From: Fructobacillus broussonetiae
GTDB lineage: Bacteria; Bacillota; Bacilli; Lactobacillales; Lactobacillaceae
Assembly: GCF_018437275.1 (NCBI RefSeq)
Contig: NZ_JAAMFK010000004.1
Location: forward strand, 1 to 64,000
Length of the DNA stretch: 64,000 nt
Direction: 5' to 3'
Below the pieces are notes generated by a model, which had not been told where the DNA came from, did no database searches, and worked only from the letters and a program-made list of their open reading frames with translations. The position numbers and the translations under genes were made by a program. This document shows, in pieces, positions 24,586 to 33,842 of this stretch (position 1 is its first letter; each line of letters opens with the position of its first letter).

Positions 24586-24792
24586 ATGAAACGTTTGCTT
24601 AAGTTGCGTTCAGCCTTTGTGCTCAGTGAGGCAATGATTGCTTTTTCTTTGCTGACCGCAGTGCTTTTTGTGGAAGCGCAGAGTGTACAAGATTATTTGC
24701 TAAAGGAAAGGGCACTTCAAAAGCAATCGAAAGAGGTGCATGAGGTAAAAATGGCCTTACTAGCTGATCTTGAAAAGGTTTCTAGTGAATAA
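24586..24792 (+). CDS. comGE: minor pseudopilin ComGE
   Basis: 68 aa from ATG at 24586, one base after the comGD stop; a longer N-terminus starting upstream near GGAGG (24552-24556) is possible, since the ATG itself has only a weak SD. Leader MKRLLKLRSA is followed by FVLSEAMIAFSLLTAVLFVEAQS, a prepilin-like helix with the conserved Glu. Head is very short (~35 aa). Assigned mainly from position in the comG operon. Confidence 0.75.
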   Translation: MKRLLKLRSAFVLSEAMIAFSLLTAVLFVEAQSVQDYLLKERALQKQSKEVHEVKMALLADLEKVSSE

Positions 24793-24806
24793 AGGAAAGA
24801 ACAGTC

Positions 24807-25259
24807 ATGAAAGAAAAAAGACAAGCCTTTACCTTAATTGAAAGTCTTTTGGCCCTTTTGATTGCCGCTATCGTTTTTCAAGGTTTGGTCTTTTTGACGC
24901 AGTGGAGTCGGCGGATGTTAGAAACTCGCCAGCGTGAAGACGAAACGTTGGCTTTGCAAGTGAGTCTCAATCAATTGGCCAATCAGGGGTACCTTGTTGA
25001 ATCTGTTTCGAAAAAACAAATTGAACTGCTTAGTCGTGATGGGAGTGGCCCTAAAACACTCCACCTTAAAAAAGGACAATTGGTCCTAGATGGCGATCGG
25101 AATGGTCGAATGGTTCTGCTGGGAGGAGTGAAAGATTTTTGTGTCACGAAGCATAAAACGTACCAAAGTGTCTGCCTAAAGACGACACATAACAATCGAA
25201 TTGAAGGAGAATTACTCCTTGGTGAAAGAAAAGAACAGTTAACGGACAAAAAAGAATGA
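24807..25259 (+). CDS. comGF: minor pseudopilin ComGF
   Basis: 150 aa; SD aaaggaa upstream. Prepilin-type N-terminus (KRQAFTLIESLLALLIAAIV), again with Ala before Phe, then a ComGF-family head with the expected two Cys (FCVTKHKTYQSVCLK) that could form a disulfide. Fourth minor subunit; overlaps comGG by 4 bp. Confidence 0.88.
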   Translation: MKEKRQAFTLIESLLALLIAAIVFQGLVFLTQWSRRMLETRQREDETLALQVSLNQLANQGYLVESVSKKQIELLSRDGSGPKTLHLKKGQLVLDGDRNGRMVLLGGVKDFCVTKHKTYQSVCLKTTHNNRIEGELLLGERKEQLTDKKE

Positions 25260-25564
25260 AGAGAAAAAGAACAGCCTATATCTTATTGCCAACGATTACG
25301 GTCATCATGCTATTAAGTACCTTTTATCTTGTTCAAGGAAAAGTTTTCGTTAATCGTCTCCAAACAGAAAGGCTTCAAATAACATCTGAAGAGGTCGACT
25401 GCACACAAATTTATGCCAGTAAGTTGTATTTAAGCGAGGGACAACGAAAGGGGAATTTTAAAGAATTTTCCTATGAAATTGATGAGAATCAGCGAGAAAT
25501 GACCATCTCGGATCAAAAGGGCGCGTACCATCGTTTTTTATTGGGTAAAAAGCCAGATAAATAG
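25256..25564 (+). CDS. comGG: minor pseudopilin ComGG
   Basis: 102 aa, ATGA overlap with comGF. The N-terminus KRKRTAYILLPTITVIMLLSTFYLVQ has the membrane helix but no canonical prepilin cleavage site, as usual for ComGG. The remainder is a short head with one Cys. Identification rests on last position in the operon and topology; sequence conservation in this family is poor. Confidence 0.8.
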   Translation: MKRKRTAYILLPTITVIMLLSTFYLVQGKVFVNRLQTERLQITSEEVDCTQIYASKLYLSEGQRKGNFKEFSYEIDENQREMTISDQKGAYHRFLLGKKPDK

Positions 25565-25601
25565 CCTTGTTTGAGTTTCTAAAAGAGGCTAAAATAAAAG
25601 C

Positions 25602-26642
25602 ATGACAAAAGTAAATGTTCCAGAAATTTTTCAACAAATTCAAAACGTTGTGGACCAGGTTGTGTCAGAAGAAAAGGTGAATGTTCGCCAGGCTCTGATT
25701 CAGACTTTGGCTACTTTAAACGAGCAAAAGCTATCTGATAAAGACAAAGAGATGCTTAGCGAAAACAGTCAAAAGGCACTCGGTGAACTTTTTAAGCTTG
25801 ATTGGTCAAGTTTTTCATACCAAGATAAGCGTCACATTCTTCAATTGTTAGTTTTAAAGGCTGATAAAGAAGACAAGGTACCAGCCAATAATCAGCTAAC
25901 TCCGGATGGAATTGGTTACTTGCTTGGGGACTTGGTTGAGAAAACTGCTAATTTGAACAAAAAGAATGGTGAAGTTGCTACATTGACCGACATGACTGTC
26001 GGAACTGGTAATTTGCTATGGACTGTTCAAGAAACGTTAGCCAAAAAGGATATCAAAGTTCAGGCTTCCGGGATTGATGGCTCTGAAGAACAGTTAGCCC
26101 TTGCATCAGTCTTGGCTGATTTACTCGGAGAAGACGAAACGGAACTCTTCTTGGGGGATGTGGTTAGCTTGCCTAAGAACGAATTACAACCAGCCGACGC
26201 TGTTATCGCTGATTTGCCAATCGGTTATTACCCAAACGAAGCACCCGAAGGAATGGTCACTGCCTTTTCTAAGGAAAAGGAAGATGAAAAATCATACGCT
26301 CACTTCTTAATGATTGAGAAGTCTTTGGACCTGATTAAAGAGGATGGTTGGGCTTACCTCGTCGTGCCTGCAAACTTACTTTCAGCAGAAAAGCGCGAAA
26401 GTATTTTGAAATTACTCTCAACGAAGGCACAGTTGAAGGCCTTCTTGACATTGCCACAGGGCTTTTTCAAGAATAAGAATCAACAAAAGGCAATCTTGGT
26501 TTTGCGTCATCAAAACGCCCAACCAAAGACCGAAGTGATGCTCGGTCAATACCCTTCAGTTAAGGAAAGCCAGGCCCTGGAAGAATTTTTGCAAGATTTG
26601 GGTGACTGGGGTAAACTGAATAAAGAAAATGTGGAAGACTAG
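25602..26642 (+). CDS. ytxK: class I SAM-dependent methyltransferase (YtxK family)
   Basis: 346 aa. N-terminal helical part (1-90), SAM-binding motif DMTVGTGNLLWTVQE (~127-141), acidic IDGSEEQLALAS, and a catalytic-type motif DLPIGYYPNEAP in place of the (D/N)PPY of N6-adenine methylases. YtxK regularly sits between comG and ackA in Firmicutes, as here; its substrate is unknown. A separate weak promoter may exist in the 37-nt gap after comGG. Confidence 0.9.
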   Translation: MTKVNVPEIFQQIQNVVDQVVSEEKVNVRQALIQTLATLNEQKLSDKDKEMLSENSQKALGELFKLDWSSFSYQDKRHILQLLVLKADKEDKVPANNQLTPDGIGYLLGDLVEKTANLNKKNGEVATLTDMTVGTGNLLWTVQETLAKKDIKVQASGIDGSEEQLALASVLADLLGEDETELFLGDVVSLPKNELQPADAVIADLPIGYYPNEAPEGMVTAFSKEKEDEKSYAHFLMIEKSLDLIKEDGWAYLVVPANLLSAEKRESILKLLSTKAQLKAFLTLPQGFFKNKNQQKAILVLRHQNAQPKTEVMLGQYPSVKESQALEEFLQDLGDWGKLNKENVED

Positions 26643-26664
26643 AACAAGGATAGGTGGATAAGAC

Positions 26665-27897
26665 ATGGCAAAAATCATGGCCGTTAACGCTGGATCATCA
26701 TCATTAAAGTTCCAATTGTTGAAAATGCCAGCCGAAGAAGTAATTGCCCAAGGATTAGTTGAACGAATCGGGATGGACGATGCCATCTTCACGATTAAGT
26801 TTGCAGCAAACGATAAGGCTGCTTCAAACGAAAACGTTGAAGTAAAGGGATCCAAGGCAAAGTTCCAAACAACGACTGCCATTAAGAATCACCAAGTGGC
26901 CATCAACATGATGTTGGAAAACTTGTCTGACTTGGACATCATCGCTGACTTCTCAGAAATCGTTGGTGTTGGTCACCGTGTTGTTGCTGGTGGTGAATAC
27001 TTTGATAAGTCTGTTTTGGTAAACGATGATGTTTTGGCCAAGATCGATGAATTGGCTGATTACGCGCCATTGCACAACCCAGCAAACGCTTTGGGAATCC
27101 GCGCATTCCAAAAGTTGTTGCCAAACGCAACTTCCGTAGCTGTCTTTGATACATCCTTCCACCAAACGATGCCAAAGGAAAACTACTTGTACTCATTGCC
27201 ATACGAATACTACGAAAAGTATGGTGCTCGTAAGTACGGTGCTCACGGAACTTCTCACCGTTACGTTGCTCAAAAGGCAGCTGAATTGTTGAAAAAGGAC
27301 TTGAAGGACTTGAAGTTAATCACGTTGCACTTGGGTGCCGGTGCTTCAATTACTGCCGTTAAGAATGGTAAGTCATTCGATACTTCAATGGGATTCACAC
27401 CACTTGCTGGTGTGACGATGGCTACTCGTTCAGGTGACATCGATGCCTCATTGGTATCATTCATCCAAGGTAAGGAAAACTTGTCTAACGATGAAATGTT
27501 GACTGTTTTGAACAAGAAGTCTGGATTGCAAGGTATCTCTCAATTGTCATCTGACATGCGTGACTTGCGCGCTGCCCGTAAGGACAACGAAAAGGCAGAA
27601 TTGGCCATCCAAATCTTTGTTGCCCGCGTTGTTTCATACATTGGGCAATACATCGCTAAGATGGACGGTGCAGATGCCATCGTCTTCACTGCCGGAATCG
27701 GTGAAAACGCTGACTGGGTTCGTGAAGAAGTTGTTGCTCGCCTTGGTTACTTCGGTATCAAGATTGATGCTGACAAGAACGAAGGCTGCCGTGAAGAAGC
27801 GGATATTTCAGCTGCAGATGCTAAGATTAAGACATTGGTTGTTCCAACCGATGAAGAGTTGATGATTGCCCGCGATGTACAATCTTTGATGGCTTAA
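26665..27897 (+). CDS. ackA: acetate kinase
   Basis: 410 aa. ASKHA-fold signatures: NAGSSSLKFQL at the N-terminus, HRVVAGGEYF, HGTSHRYVAQKAAELL, HLGAGASI and FTAGIGENADWVRE. It makes ATP from acetyl phosphate, the energy-yielding end of the phosphoketolase pathway when an outside electron acceptor is present. Codon bias is strong. SD 'ataggtgg' upstream. Ends in an unusually long terminator stem. Confidence 0.97.
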   Translation: MAKIMAVNAGSSSLKFQLLKMPAEEVIAQGLVERIGMDDAIFTIKFAANDKAASNENVEVKGSKAKFQTTTAIKNHQVAINMMLENLSDLDIIADFSEIVGVGHRVVAGGEYFDKSVLVNDDVLAKIDELADYAPLHNPANALGIRAFQKLLPNATSVAVFDTSFHQTMPKENYLYSLPYEYYEKYGARKYGAHGTSHRYVAQKAAELLKKDLKDLKLITLHLGAGASITAVKNGKSFDTSMGFTPLAGVTMATRSGDIDASLVSFIQGKENLSNDEMLTVLNKKSGLQGISQLSSDMRDLRAARKDNEKAELAIQIFVARVVSYIGQYIAKMDGADAIVFTAGIGENADWVREEVVARLGYFGIKIDADKNEGCREEADISAADAKIKTLVVPTDEELMIARDVQSLMA

Positions 27898-27920
27898 TCA
27901 TAACTGTTAATAAAACACTT

Positions 27921-27952
27921 AAAAGGCACTGCGAATTTACGCGGTGTCTTTT
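27921..27952 (+). terminator. terminator of ackA
   Basis: 13-bp stem AAAAGGCACTGCG paired to CGCGGTGTCTTTT (two G-U pairs), loop AATTTA. It rules out a GTG start at 27944 for the next gene. Confidence 0.85.
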
Positions 27953-27982
27953 CCATCATTTACCAAAAGAAAGCCAAGTGTT

Positions 27983-29194
27983 ATGGAAAAGGAATTTACT
28001 AAACGTCCTCGTCGAAAGCAAAAGCGTCCCGTTCGCAATCTCATTCTATTAATCGTGATTGCTGTTGTTGCAATTGTTGCTGGGACAGCCTATATCAACC
28101 ACCGTGGATACTCTGCCAAGAATCCAAATGATTTCGAATTAATCGAAGTGAAGGTTTCAAAGAGCGACAATATCAAAGATGTTGGAAAAAAGCTTGAAAA
28201 AGCAGGTGCTATCCGTGGTGAAAAGTATTTGACCAAGTACGCTAAGCGTTACGGGGCCAAGGAAATTAAATCGGGAACTTATCAATTCTCACCAGTTCAA
28301 AGCGTGGATAACGTTTATCAGGAATTGAGCGAAGGAGCGGGCAACGGTCCCGTTTTGGATCCCCAATACACCTACATCAATGTGAACAAAACAGCTGATC
28401 AAACGGCTGGAACATTGGCTGATAACGCCAACGTATCAAAGAAGGCTTTGCTGAATGCTTACTCAGATAAGGACTTGATGTCCAAAATGAAGAGCAAGTA
28501 TCCACGACTTTTCAAGAATGCAAAGTCTGACTTAACCTTGTACGACTTTGTATACCCGGGAATTTATCGGATTAAGGATGCTAAGAACGCGGATGGATTA
28601 GTCGAACAACTGATGCAACGTTCTGATAAGGAAATGTCTTCTTACTACGACACGCTGGAAAAGCGTGGAATGCCTGTAGAAACAGCCATTCTCCTAGCCG
28701 AGAATGGAGGGAAGAAGGAATTTGATCGTCGATTGGCCTTCATCGATAAGATTTCTTCTTATGCAAAGGAGTTGAAGAGCCAATATGGTATCTTGCCATC
28801 AATCTCAATAGCCCAGGCCATTCATGAGTCAAATTGGAATGACTCAGTTTTGTCTTCTAAGTACAACAATTTCTACGGTGTGAAGTCTGATGACGACACT
28901 GCTGGTAAGTCTGTTGTCATGGAGACACAAGAGGTTGAAAATGGTGAAACCGTAACGAAGAAGGCACGCTTTGCCACATACTCCTCATACAAGGAGTCAA
29001 TGAAGGCGCACGCGAAGACATTGGTTAACGGAAACACTTGGAACGCTAACCAATTCAAGGATGTGTTGGCGGCGGATAATTATAAGGATGCAGCTCAGGC
29101 GCTTTACGATAATGCCTATGCGACGGATCCAAACTATCCAAAGGCCATCATTCGAATTATTGAAAACTGGAATTTGTCACGCTATGACAAATAA
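27983..29194 (+). CDS. MltG-like N-terminal half fused to a GH73 glucosaminidase
   Basis: 403 aa from ATG at 27983 (weak SD AGAAAG; the earlier in-frame GTG lies inside the ackA terminator). Basic cytoplasmic start, one membrane helix (~21-42), then a YceG/MltG-type LysM-like part (~55-115; DNIKDVGKKLEKAGAI, KSGTYQFSP). Near residue ~232 a segment ETAILLAENGGKKEF resembles the MltG active-site helix, but the catalytic MltG domain stops there. It is replaced by a GH73 (FlgJ/LytG-type) domain: SISIAQAIHESNWNDSVLSS with Glu near ~282, YNNFYGVK, FATYSSYKESM. It likely cuts peptidoglycan strands as an N-acetylglucosaminidase at the membrane surface. Confidence 0.75.
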   Translation: MEKEFTKRPRRKQKRPVRNLILLIVIAVVAIVAGTAYINHRGYSAKNPNDFELIEVKVSKSDNIKDVGKKLEKAGAIRGEKYLTKYAKRYGAKEIKSGTYQFSPVQSVDNVYQELSEGAGNGPVLDPQYTYINVNKTADQTAGTLADNANVSKKALLNAYSDKDLMSKMKSKYPRLFKNAKSDLTLYDFVYPGIYRIKDAKNADGLVEQLMQRSDKEMSSYYDTLEKRGMPVETAILLAENGGKKEFDRRLAFIDKISSYAKELKSQYGILPSISIAQAIHESNWNDSVLSSKYNNFYGVKSDDDTAGKSVVMETQEVENGETVTKKARFATYSSYKESMKAHAKTLVNGNTWNANQFKDVLAADNYKDAAQALYDNAYATDPNYPKAIIRIIENWNLSRYDK

Positions 29195-29219
29195 AAAGAG
29201 ACCCGAAAGGGTCTTTTTT
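29194..29219 (+). terminator. terminator of the fusion gene
   Basis: AGACCC, loop GAAA, GGGTCT, T-run. Confidence 0.85.
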
Positions 29220-29254
29220 ATTTTTATTTTGAATATAGGAGTTGGCTTGAAGCA

Positions 29255-29271
29255 CTGCCGGGACTGACTTT
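29255..29271 (-). repeat. dispersed 17-bp intergenic motif, copy
   Basis: AAAGTCAGTCCCGGCAG on the minus strand, preceded by CTATA as at 20260-20276. Confidence 0.5.
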
Positions 29272-29326
29272 TATAGGATAGGCTGAAATAAAAACGAAAA
29301 AATTGTCGAATTTGTGAAGAAAAAGG

Positions 29327-29355
29327 TTGTGTAAGCGTTTACATCACGTTATAAT
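29327..29355 (+). promoter_or_regulatory. promoter with cre (CcpA) site for the sugar permease
   Basis: TTGTGT (29327-29332), 17-nt spacer, TATAAT (29350-29355). The palindrome TGTAAGCGTTTACA (29330-29343) matches the cre consensus and overlaps the -35 and spacer, a repressing position. Predicts catabolite repression of the permease if CcpA is present. Confidence 0.75.
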
Positions 29356-29388
29356 AATACATGTAAACAAGTGAAAGGAGTCCAGAAT

Positions 29389-30333
29389 ATGGATTTTGCA
29401 ATTATTATGGCTTTGCTGCCCGCACTCTTTTGGGGGTCAGTTGGATTAGTATCAAGTAAGATGGGAGGGTCTGCCGCACAGCAGACGCTCGGAATGGCAA
29501 CCGGAGCTTTGATCTTCGGTTTGATCACGATGTTTGGTTTCGTTATGCCAAACGGCTACTACATGGGTGTTGATATCTGGGTAGTAGGTCTCTTGTCTGG
29601 ATTGGTCTGGGCAATGGGAATGGCTTTCCAGTTCTTGCTCTTCAAGCAAATGGGTGTCTCACTTGGTGTGCCACTTTCAACTGCTGGACAGATCATCATG
29701 AACGCTTTGCTTGCCGCAACGATGCTTGGGGAATGGACGTCTGTTGCAATGTGGATCGTTGGAATTGTTTCCATCGCCCTCGTTGTAACGGGTGCCATCT
29801 TCATCTCAAAGCCTGACAAGGGTGATCTTGAAAAGTCCAAGATCGACTCTAAGTCAATCTTCTACTTAATCATGTCAACTGTTGGTTTCATGCTTTACTT
29901 CATCTTGCCAAACTTCTTGGCAAAGATCGGCTACGTTTCAGAAGAAACACGTGCTGCCGGTCACGGTTTGAACTACATGACGGCCATCGTTGGGCCACAA
30001 GGAATCGGTCAAGCACTTGGTGCCTTGTTCATCGTTATCTTCGTCTTGCGCGAATCAAAGACGATGTTCGAAAAGCCAACGCAAAAGAACTTGATCACTG
30101 GTTTGATTTGGGCATTGGGTAACATCTTCATGTTCGCTTCAGCCGCAAACCCACACGTTGGTCAAACGATTGCCACGACGTTGTCACAGTTGAACATCAT
30201 CGTTGGAACGTTCGGTGGAATCTTCATCTTGAAGGAAAAGAAGTCTTCAGCTCAAATGAAGGCCATCATTTTCGGAACAATCCTGGTTGTTGTTGGTGCA
30301 ATGATCATCGGAAACATCCACGCTTTCGCTTAA
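29389..30333 (+). CDS. glucose/ribose porter family permease (GRP, GlcU/RbsU type)
   Basis: 314 aa from ATG at 29389 (AAAGGAG 10 nt upstream). Ten hydrophobic helices in two five-helix halves; N-terminus FAIIMALLPALFWGSVGLV and the central GxxxG-type GVPLSTAGQIIMNALL fit the DMT-superfamily GRP family, which imports glucose or ribose by proton symport. The cre site in its promoter supports a sugar substrate, but which sugar cannot be told. Monocistronic. Confidence 0.85.
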   Translation: MDFAIIMALLPALFWGSVGLVSSKMGGSAAQQTLGMATGALIFGLITMFGFVMPNGYYMGVDIWVVGLLSGLVWAMGMAFQFLLFKQMGVSLGVPLSTAGQIIMNALLAATMLGEWTSVAMWIVGIVSIALVVTGAIFISKPDKGDLEKSKIDSKSIFYLIMSTVGFMLYFILPNFLAKIGYVSEETRAAGHGLNYMTAIVGPQGIGQALGALFIVIFVLRESKTMFEKPTQKNLITGLIWALGNIFMFASAANPHVGQTIATTLSQLNIIVGTFGGIFILKEKKSSAQMKAIIFGTILVVVGAMIIGNIHAFA

Positions 30334-30355
30334 TCAATTAAATGAAATATATAAG

Positions 30356-30394
30356 AAAGCAGGTTGAATCAGTTTGATTCAGCCTGCTTTTTGT
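30356..30394 (+). terminator. terminator of the sugar permease gene
   Basis: AAAGCAGGTTGAATCA, loop GTT, TGATTCAGCCTGCTTT plus T-run; one internal mismatch. Confidence 0.85.
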
Positions 30395-30518
30395 TTTGCT
30401 TATAGAAGGGGTGTGCGTAACGGATATCCGAAAAAAACGTGGTGAGGCTGCAAGGATTAAGGAAGAGAAGCGTGGCCTCTGCAAGAATGGACGACAGTGC
30501 TTTTTCCAGAAGCAAAAG

Positions 30519-30547
30519 AAAAAGGACCACTTATAAGTGGTCCTTTT
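30519..30547 (-). terminator. terminator of greA
   Basis: AAAGGACCACTT/AAGTGGTCCTTT with T-runs on both sides; acts on minus-strand greA. The 125 bp between this and the previous terminator contain nothing I can assign. Confidence 0.85.
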
Positions 30548-30555
30548 GATTTAAA

Positions 30556-31047
30556 TTAAGCTTCGTCTTGCTTTACTTCAAGAATCTTAACTTCGATGTC
30601 CACGCCGTTTGGCAATGGAACCTTAACTGTTTCACCAGTCTTCTTACCGATCAAAGCGGCAGCCATTGGTGATTCGTTTGAAATCTTACCTGACATTGGG
30701 TCAGCTTCGACTGAACCAACAATCGTGTAAGTTTCAGGTTCTTCATCAGGCAATTCTTGGAAGGTAACGCTCTTACCCATGGCCACTTCGTCAGCAGCTG
30801 AATCGTCAGCAGAAATGATTTCGGCGTTTTCGATCATCTTACGCAAGGTAACGATACGTCCTTCAACAAAGGCTTGTTCGTCCTTTGCTGATTGGTATTC
30901 TGAGTTTTCAGACAAATCACCGTATGAACGGGCGATTTGGATTCGCTTCGTAATTTCTGGGCGCTGACGTGTGATTAAGTCTTCCACCTCAGCTTGTAGT
31001 TTGTCACGACCTTCGGCCGTCATTGGAAATGTTTTTTCTTCCGCCAT
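30556..31047 (-). CDS. greA: transcription elongation factor GreA
   Basis: 163 aa. N-terminal coiled coil with the acidic tip ([19 protein letters not shown]) that enters the RNA-polymerase secondary channel, and the C-terminal FKBP-like domain ([23 protein letters not shown]). It stimulates transcript cleavage in backtracked polymerase. SD 'aaaggat' upstream; single gene. Confidence 0.97.
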   Translation of the reverse strand: MAEEKTFPMTAEGRDKLQAEVEDLITRQRPEITKRIQIARSYGDLSENSEYQSAKDEQAFVEGRIVTLRKMIENAEIISADDSAADEVAMGKSVTFQELPDEEPETYTIVGSVEADPMSGKISNESPMAAALIGKKTGETVKVPLPNGVDIEVKILEVKQDEA

Positions 31048-31125
31048 GCAATTTCATCCTTTCAATGCCTTAGGCATAAAAAATACAGCAAACTGACTAT
31101 ATCACGGGCATAGTCCCGGTGCAAG

Positions 31126-33735
31126 TTAGAATCTTCTTTTATTTATCATAACACCAAACAGGCCAAGAAGAGCAGTCAATCCAGAAATTACCAGCCCTAA
31201 ATCAAAGTACGGCGGTGTGTAAGTTAGAGTGACCTGGTGTTTTCCTGGCGTTGTCGGTACAGCCAACAAACCGTCGGCGACGGTCTTTGTGGCAACCTTC
31301 TTGCCGTCGATACGTGCCTGCCAACCATTTTCGGCTGGAATGCTTGTCATCAAGAGTGACTGGTCCTTTGTCGTTTCAACCGTTCCTTCGATGCGACGAC
31401 TGTTCCGCTTCGTGACGGTCATTTGGTGTGTTTGCAAACGCTGGAGGTCTTTTCGAACGGCTTCTTGGTTGAATGAATAGAGGGCAAAGTCATCGAGGTA
31501 GCGACTCTTCACACCCTTGTTCATGATGATGGAGAGGGTCTGCTCCTGGCCCTTGGCGTCCTTTACAAGGTTCAAAGCAACCGTGTGGTTGTAACCCGTC
31601 TCCTGCGTGAGGACCTTGCCGTTTAGGACGAGTTTTACGCCTGATAGGTCAAATGCCCCGCCCAAGTTTAAGTAGTAAGGGTCGTTGCTGTCAGGTGTAA
31701 AAGTCAACGTCGCACTTGCTTTCTTTTTCTTGTCCACTGGATGCAATAAGCCGCCCGTTATACGCTCGGGTTTTTCCATGTTATCGAGGTAGGTAATGGC
31801 CATTGGTTTTTGGCTTAAGAAAATTTCATCGGGCTTTCCAGCTAGATGAGTCAACAGGCGTTCCTGGTTTGCTAATGGGTAGCGAACGGTTAACGGTGTT
31901 TTCAATGCATCCGTGGAGGCTGCATAGGCAATGGGGAGTGCTGACTTATTTTCCTTTAGTTGCCAGTTCTGACCAGAAGCGACCACCTGAGCCGTGTTGT
32001 GATCGGGACGGGTGCTTTTCTTAATACTATGAGGCTGCTTATCGTAAGAATTGCTTGGTGCCAGGTAGTACTTGAAAGACAAAAGGGAATCCGTGATGGT
32101 CGTTCCATTATTATAGGAAAGCTTCGAATCCCCAGAGATCTGTCCGATGTTTCGGTAGAAGGTGGAAGACTTCGCTGACAACAAAGAAGAAAAGTGTGAG
32201 CCGGCGTTGAAATGACCGAGGTAGGCGTCGTTATACGTGCGTCCTAATCCTTGGGCCACGCGGTAAAAGGACTTATTCTGCTTCAGTGCTGGATCGACAT
32301 CGCTCACAATCTTTGCACCCTTTTGATATTCTCCAGTGCTGAGATACGCGATGTGATTCAGCGTTAGAGCAGCGTTTAAAAGCAAGAAGAGGACGGTCAA
32401 AAATCCAAGCACAGGTAAGCGCAGCGTTTTTTCAGTGACAAAAAGGAGGGTCAAAAATACCAGCAAGTACCCAAACAAGAACACCAGCAACTCCGCCTTA
32501 TCAATGTAGGACACCTTGCTCATCTGAAGCGATCCGTACACCGTGATACCCAGCGTTGCAATCAAAAAGAATGCCCTTGCTGGAATCGACGGCATCCAGT
32601 TTTCATCAAAGCCCTTTGCCGCCATCACGATGAGTAGAAAGGAAATCAGAAATGAGAAGCGGGCCGGGTACCAAATCGGATACTGACCACCGTGAAAGAG
32701 CAGCACGAGGGGCGTCCACGTCGTTGCCAGCACCAGGATGGCCAACGCCAATCCGGCCGCCATTTTCTGTGCTATGCGGATTTGTTTGTTTGAGAAGAAA
32801 GCCCACATAAAAAAGAAAATGATTGGCGCTACCAGCCAGTTTGCCTGGCCACTCTGCATCTGGTCAAAGTCAAAGGAGCCCGGGATGAGCTTTAGCAACA
32901 AATCCAATGGGTTGTTCTCAAATCCAAGTGTCCAGTGGACAGCATGCGTTGTTTTTCCCTGCTGCAACTGACTAACTGTTGGCAGCCACAACCAGGCCGA
33001 CAACAACACGGCGATTGCGCCTGTTGAAATGAATTTCCAACTTTTCTTCCATACATTCGTGATGGACTGCTTATCAAGTAATAAGAATGGGAGGTAGAGA
33101 ATAACGAAAAGCCCCACCATCCAAGCGATGTAATAGTTCGTTAGAATTGTGGCCAACAACAAAAAGAGGAAGGGGCGAACTTTGCCAGTTCTCACCAAGT
33201 GATGCAAGGACCAAATAAGTAATGGCAGGAGAATGGCCGTATCCAGCCACAGCAAATTCAAATCATTTGCGATGAACCAGGCTGACAAGGGATAGTTGAT
33301 GGCAAAGATTGGCAGATAATATCCTGAAAGCCAATCCATCTTCTTCAAAAAGAAGCCCATCGTCCAACCTGCAGAAGCAATCTTCAGCACCGTGACGACA
33401 AGAATCCACGCTGGCAAGCTCTTGGTTGTTGCAATCAAAAACAACAAGTTAAAGGGCGACATCAAGTAGTAAGACCATTCGCCCACCATGTTGCCACCAA
33501 GTCCTGTTGAAAAAGAATAAAGGAAGGCGCTCGGATCTTGTAAAATAGTGTGTTTGAACTGCGCAAAGTAATCCAAGTACTGCTGACCTAAATCAACGGT
33601 CAGAATCGTGGATGAACCGAAGGGGGCCATTCCTCTGTATACAAAGTAAAACAGCATGATGAAAAAAGGCGCCCAAAAGGAAAGCGCCAAAGGAGTTAAA
33701 AAGGCTGAATAAAGGTATTGCTTAAAAGATTTCAT
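31126..33735 (-). CDS. YfhO-family multispanning membrane protein
   Basis: 869 aa. About 12-14 helices occupy residues ~15-480; a large extracytoplasmic part (~500-840) follows and a last helix lies at ~842-860. The TVDLGQQYLDYFAQFKHTIL and GLGGNMVGEWSYYLMSPFNLL segments are the GT-C-like conserved loops of YfhO/YfhO-like proteins, with acidic residues in the first outside loop. Relatives glycosylate lipoteichoic or wall polymers. No neighbours point to the acceptor. Codon use is less biased than in flanking genes. Confidence 0.85.
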   Translation of the reverse strand: MKSFKQYLYSAFLTPLALSFWAPFFIMLFYFVYRGMAPFGSSTILTVDLGQQYLDYFAQFKHTILQDPSAFLYSFSTGLGGNMVGEWSYYLMSPFNLLFLIATTKSLPAWILVVTVLKIASAGWTMGFFLKKMDWLSGYYLPIFAINYPLSAWFIANDLNLLWLDTAILLPLLIWSLHHLVRTGKVRPFLFLLLATILTNYYIAWMVGLFVILYLPFLLLDKQSITNVWKKSWKFISTGAIAVLLSAWLWLPTVSQLQQGKTTHAVHWTLGFENNPLDLLLKLIPGSFDFDQMQSGQANWLVAPIIFFFMWAFFSNKQIRIAQKMAAGLALAILVLATTWTPLVLLFHGGQYPIWYPARFSFLISFLLIVMAAKGFDENWMPSIPARAFFLIATLGITVYGSLQMSKVSYIDKAELLVFLFGYLLVFLTLLFVTEKTLRLPVLGFLTVLFLLLNAALTLNHIAYLSTGEYQKGAKIVSDVDPALKQNKSFYRVAQGLGRTYNDAYLGHFNAGSHFSSLLSAKSSTFYRNIGQISGDSKLSYNNGTTITDSLLSFKYYLAPSNSYDKQPHSIKKSTRPDHNTAQVVASGQNWQLKENKSALPIAYAASTDALKTPLTVRYPLANQERLLTHLAGKPDEIFLSQKPMAITYLDNMEKPERITGGLLHPVDKKKKASATLTFTPDSNDPYYLNLGGAFDLSGVKLVLNGKVLTQETGYNHTVALNLVKDAKGQEQTLSIIMNKGVKSRYLDDFALYSFNQEAVRKDLQRLQTHQMTVTKRNSRRIEGTVETTKDQSLLMTSIPAENGWQARIDGKKVATKTVADGLLAVPTTPGKHQVTLTYTPPYFDLGLVISGLTALLGLFGVMINKRRF

Positions 33736-33842
33736 AAGTTAAGAATACCAAAAATACACGCTTTTTTAGCGGAAAAATCTAGCAATATGGTAAAGTAGAG
33801 AAGATTACTCATTTTATCTTAAAATAATGGAAAGTATATATC

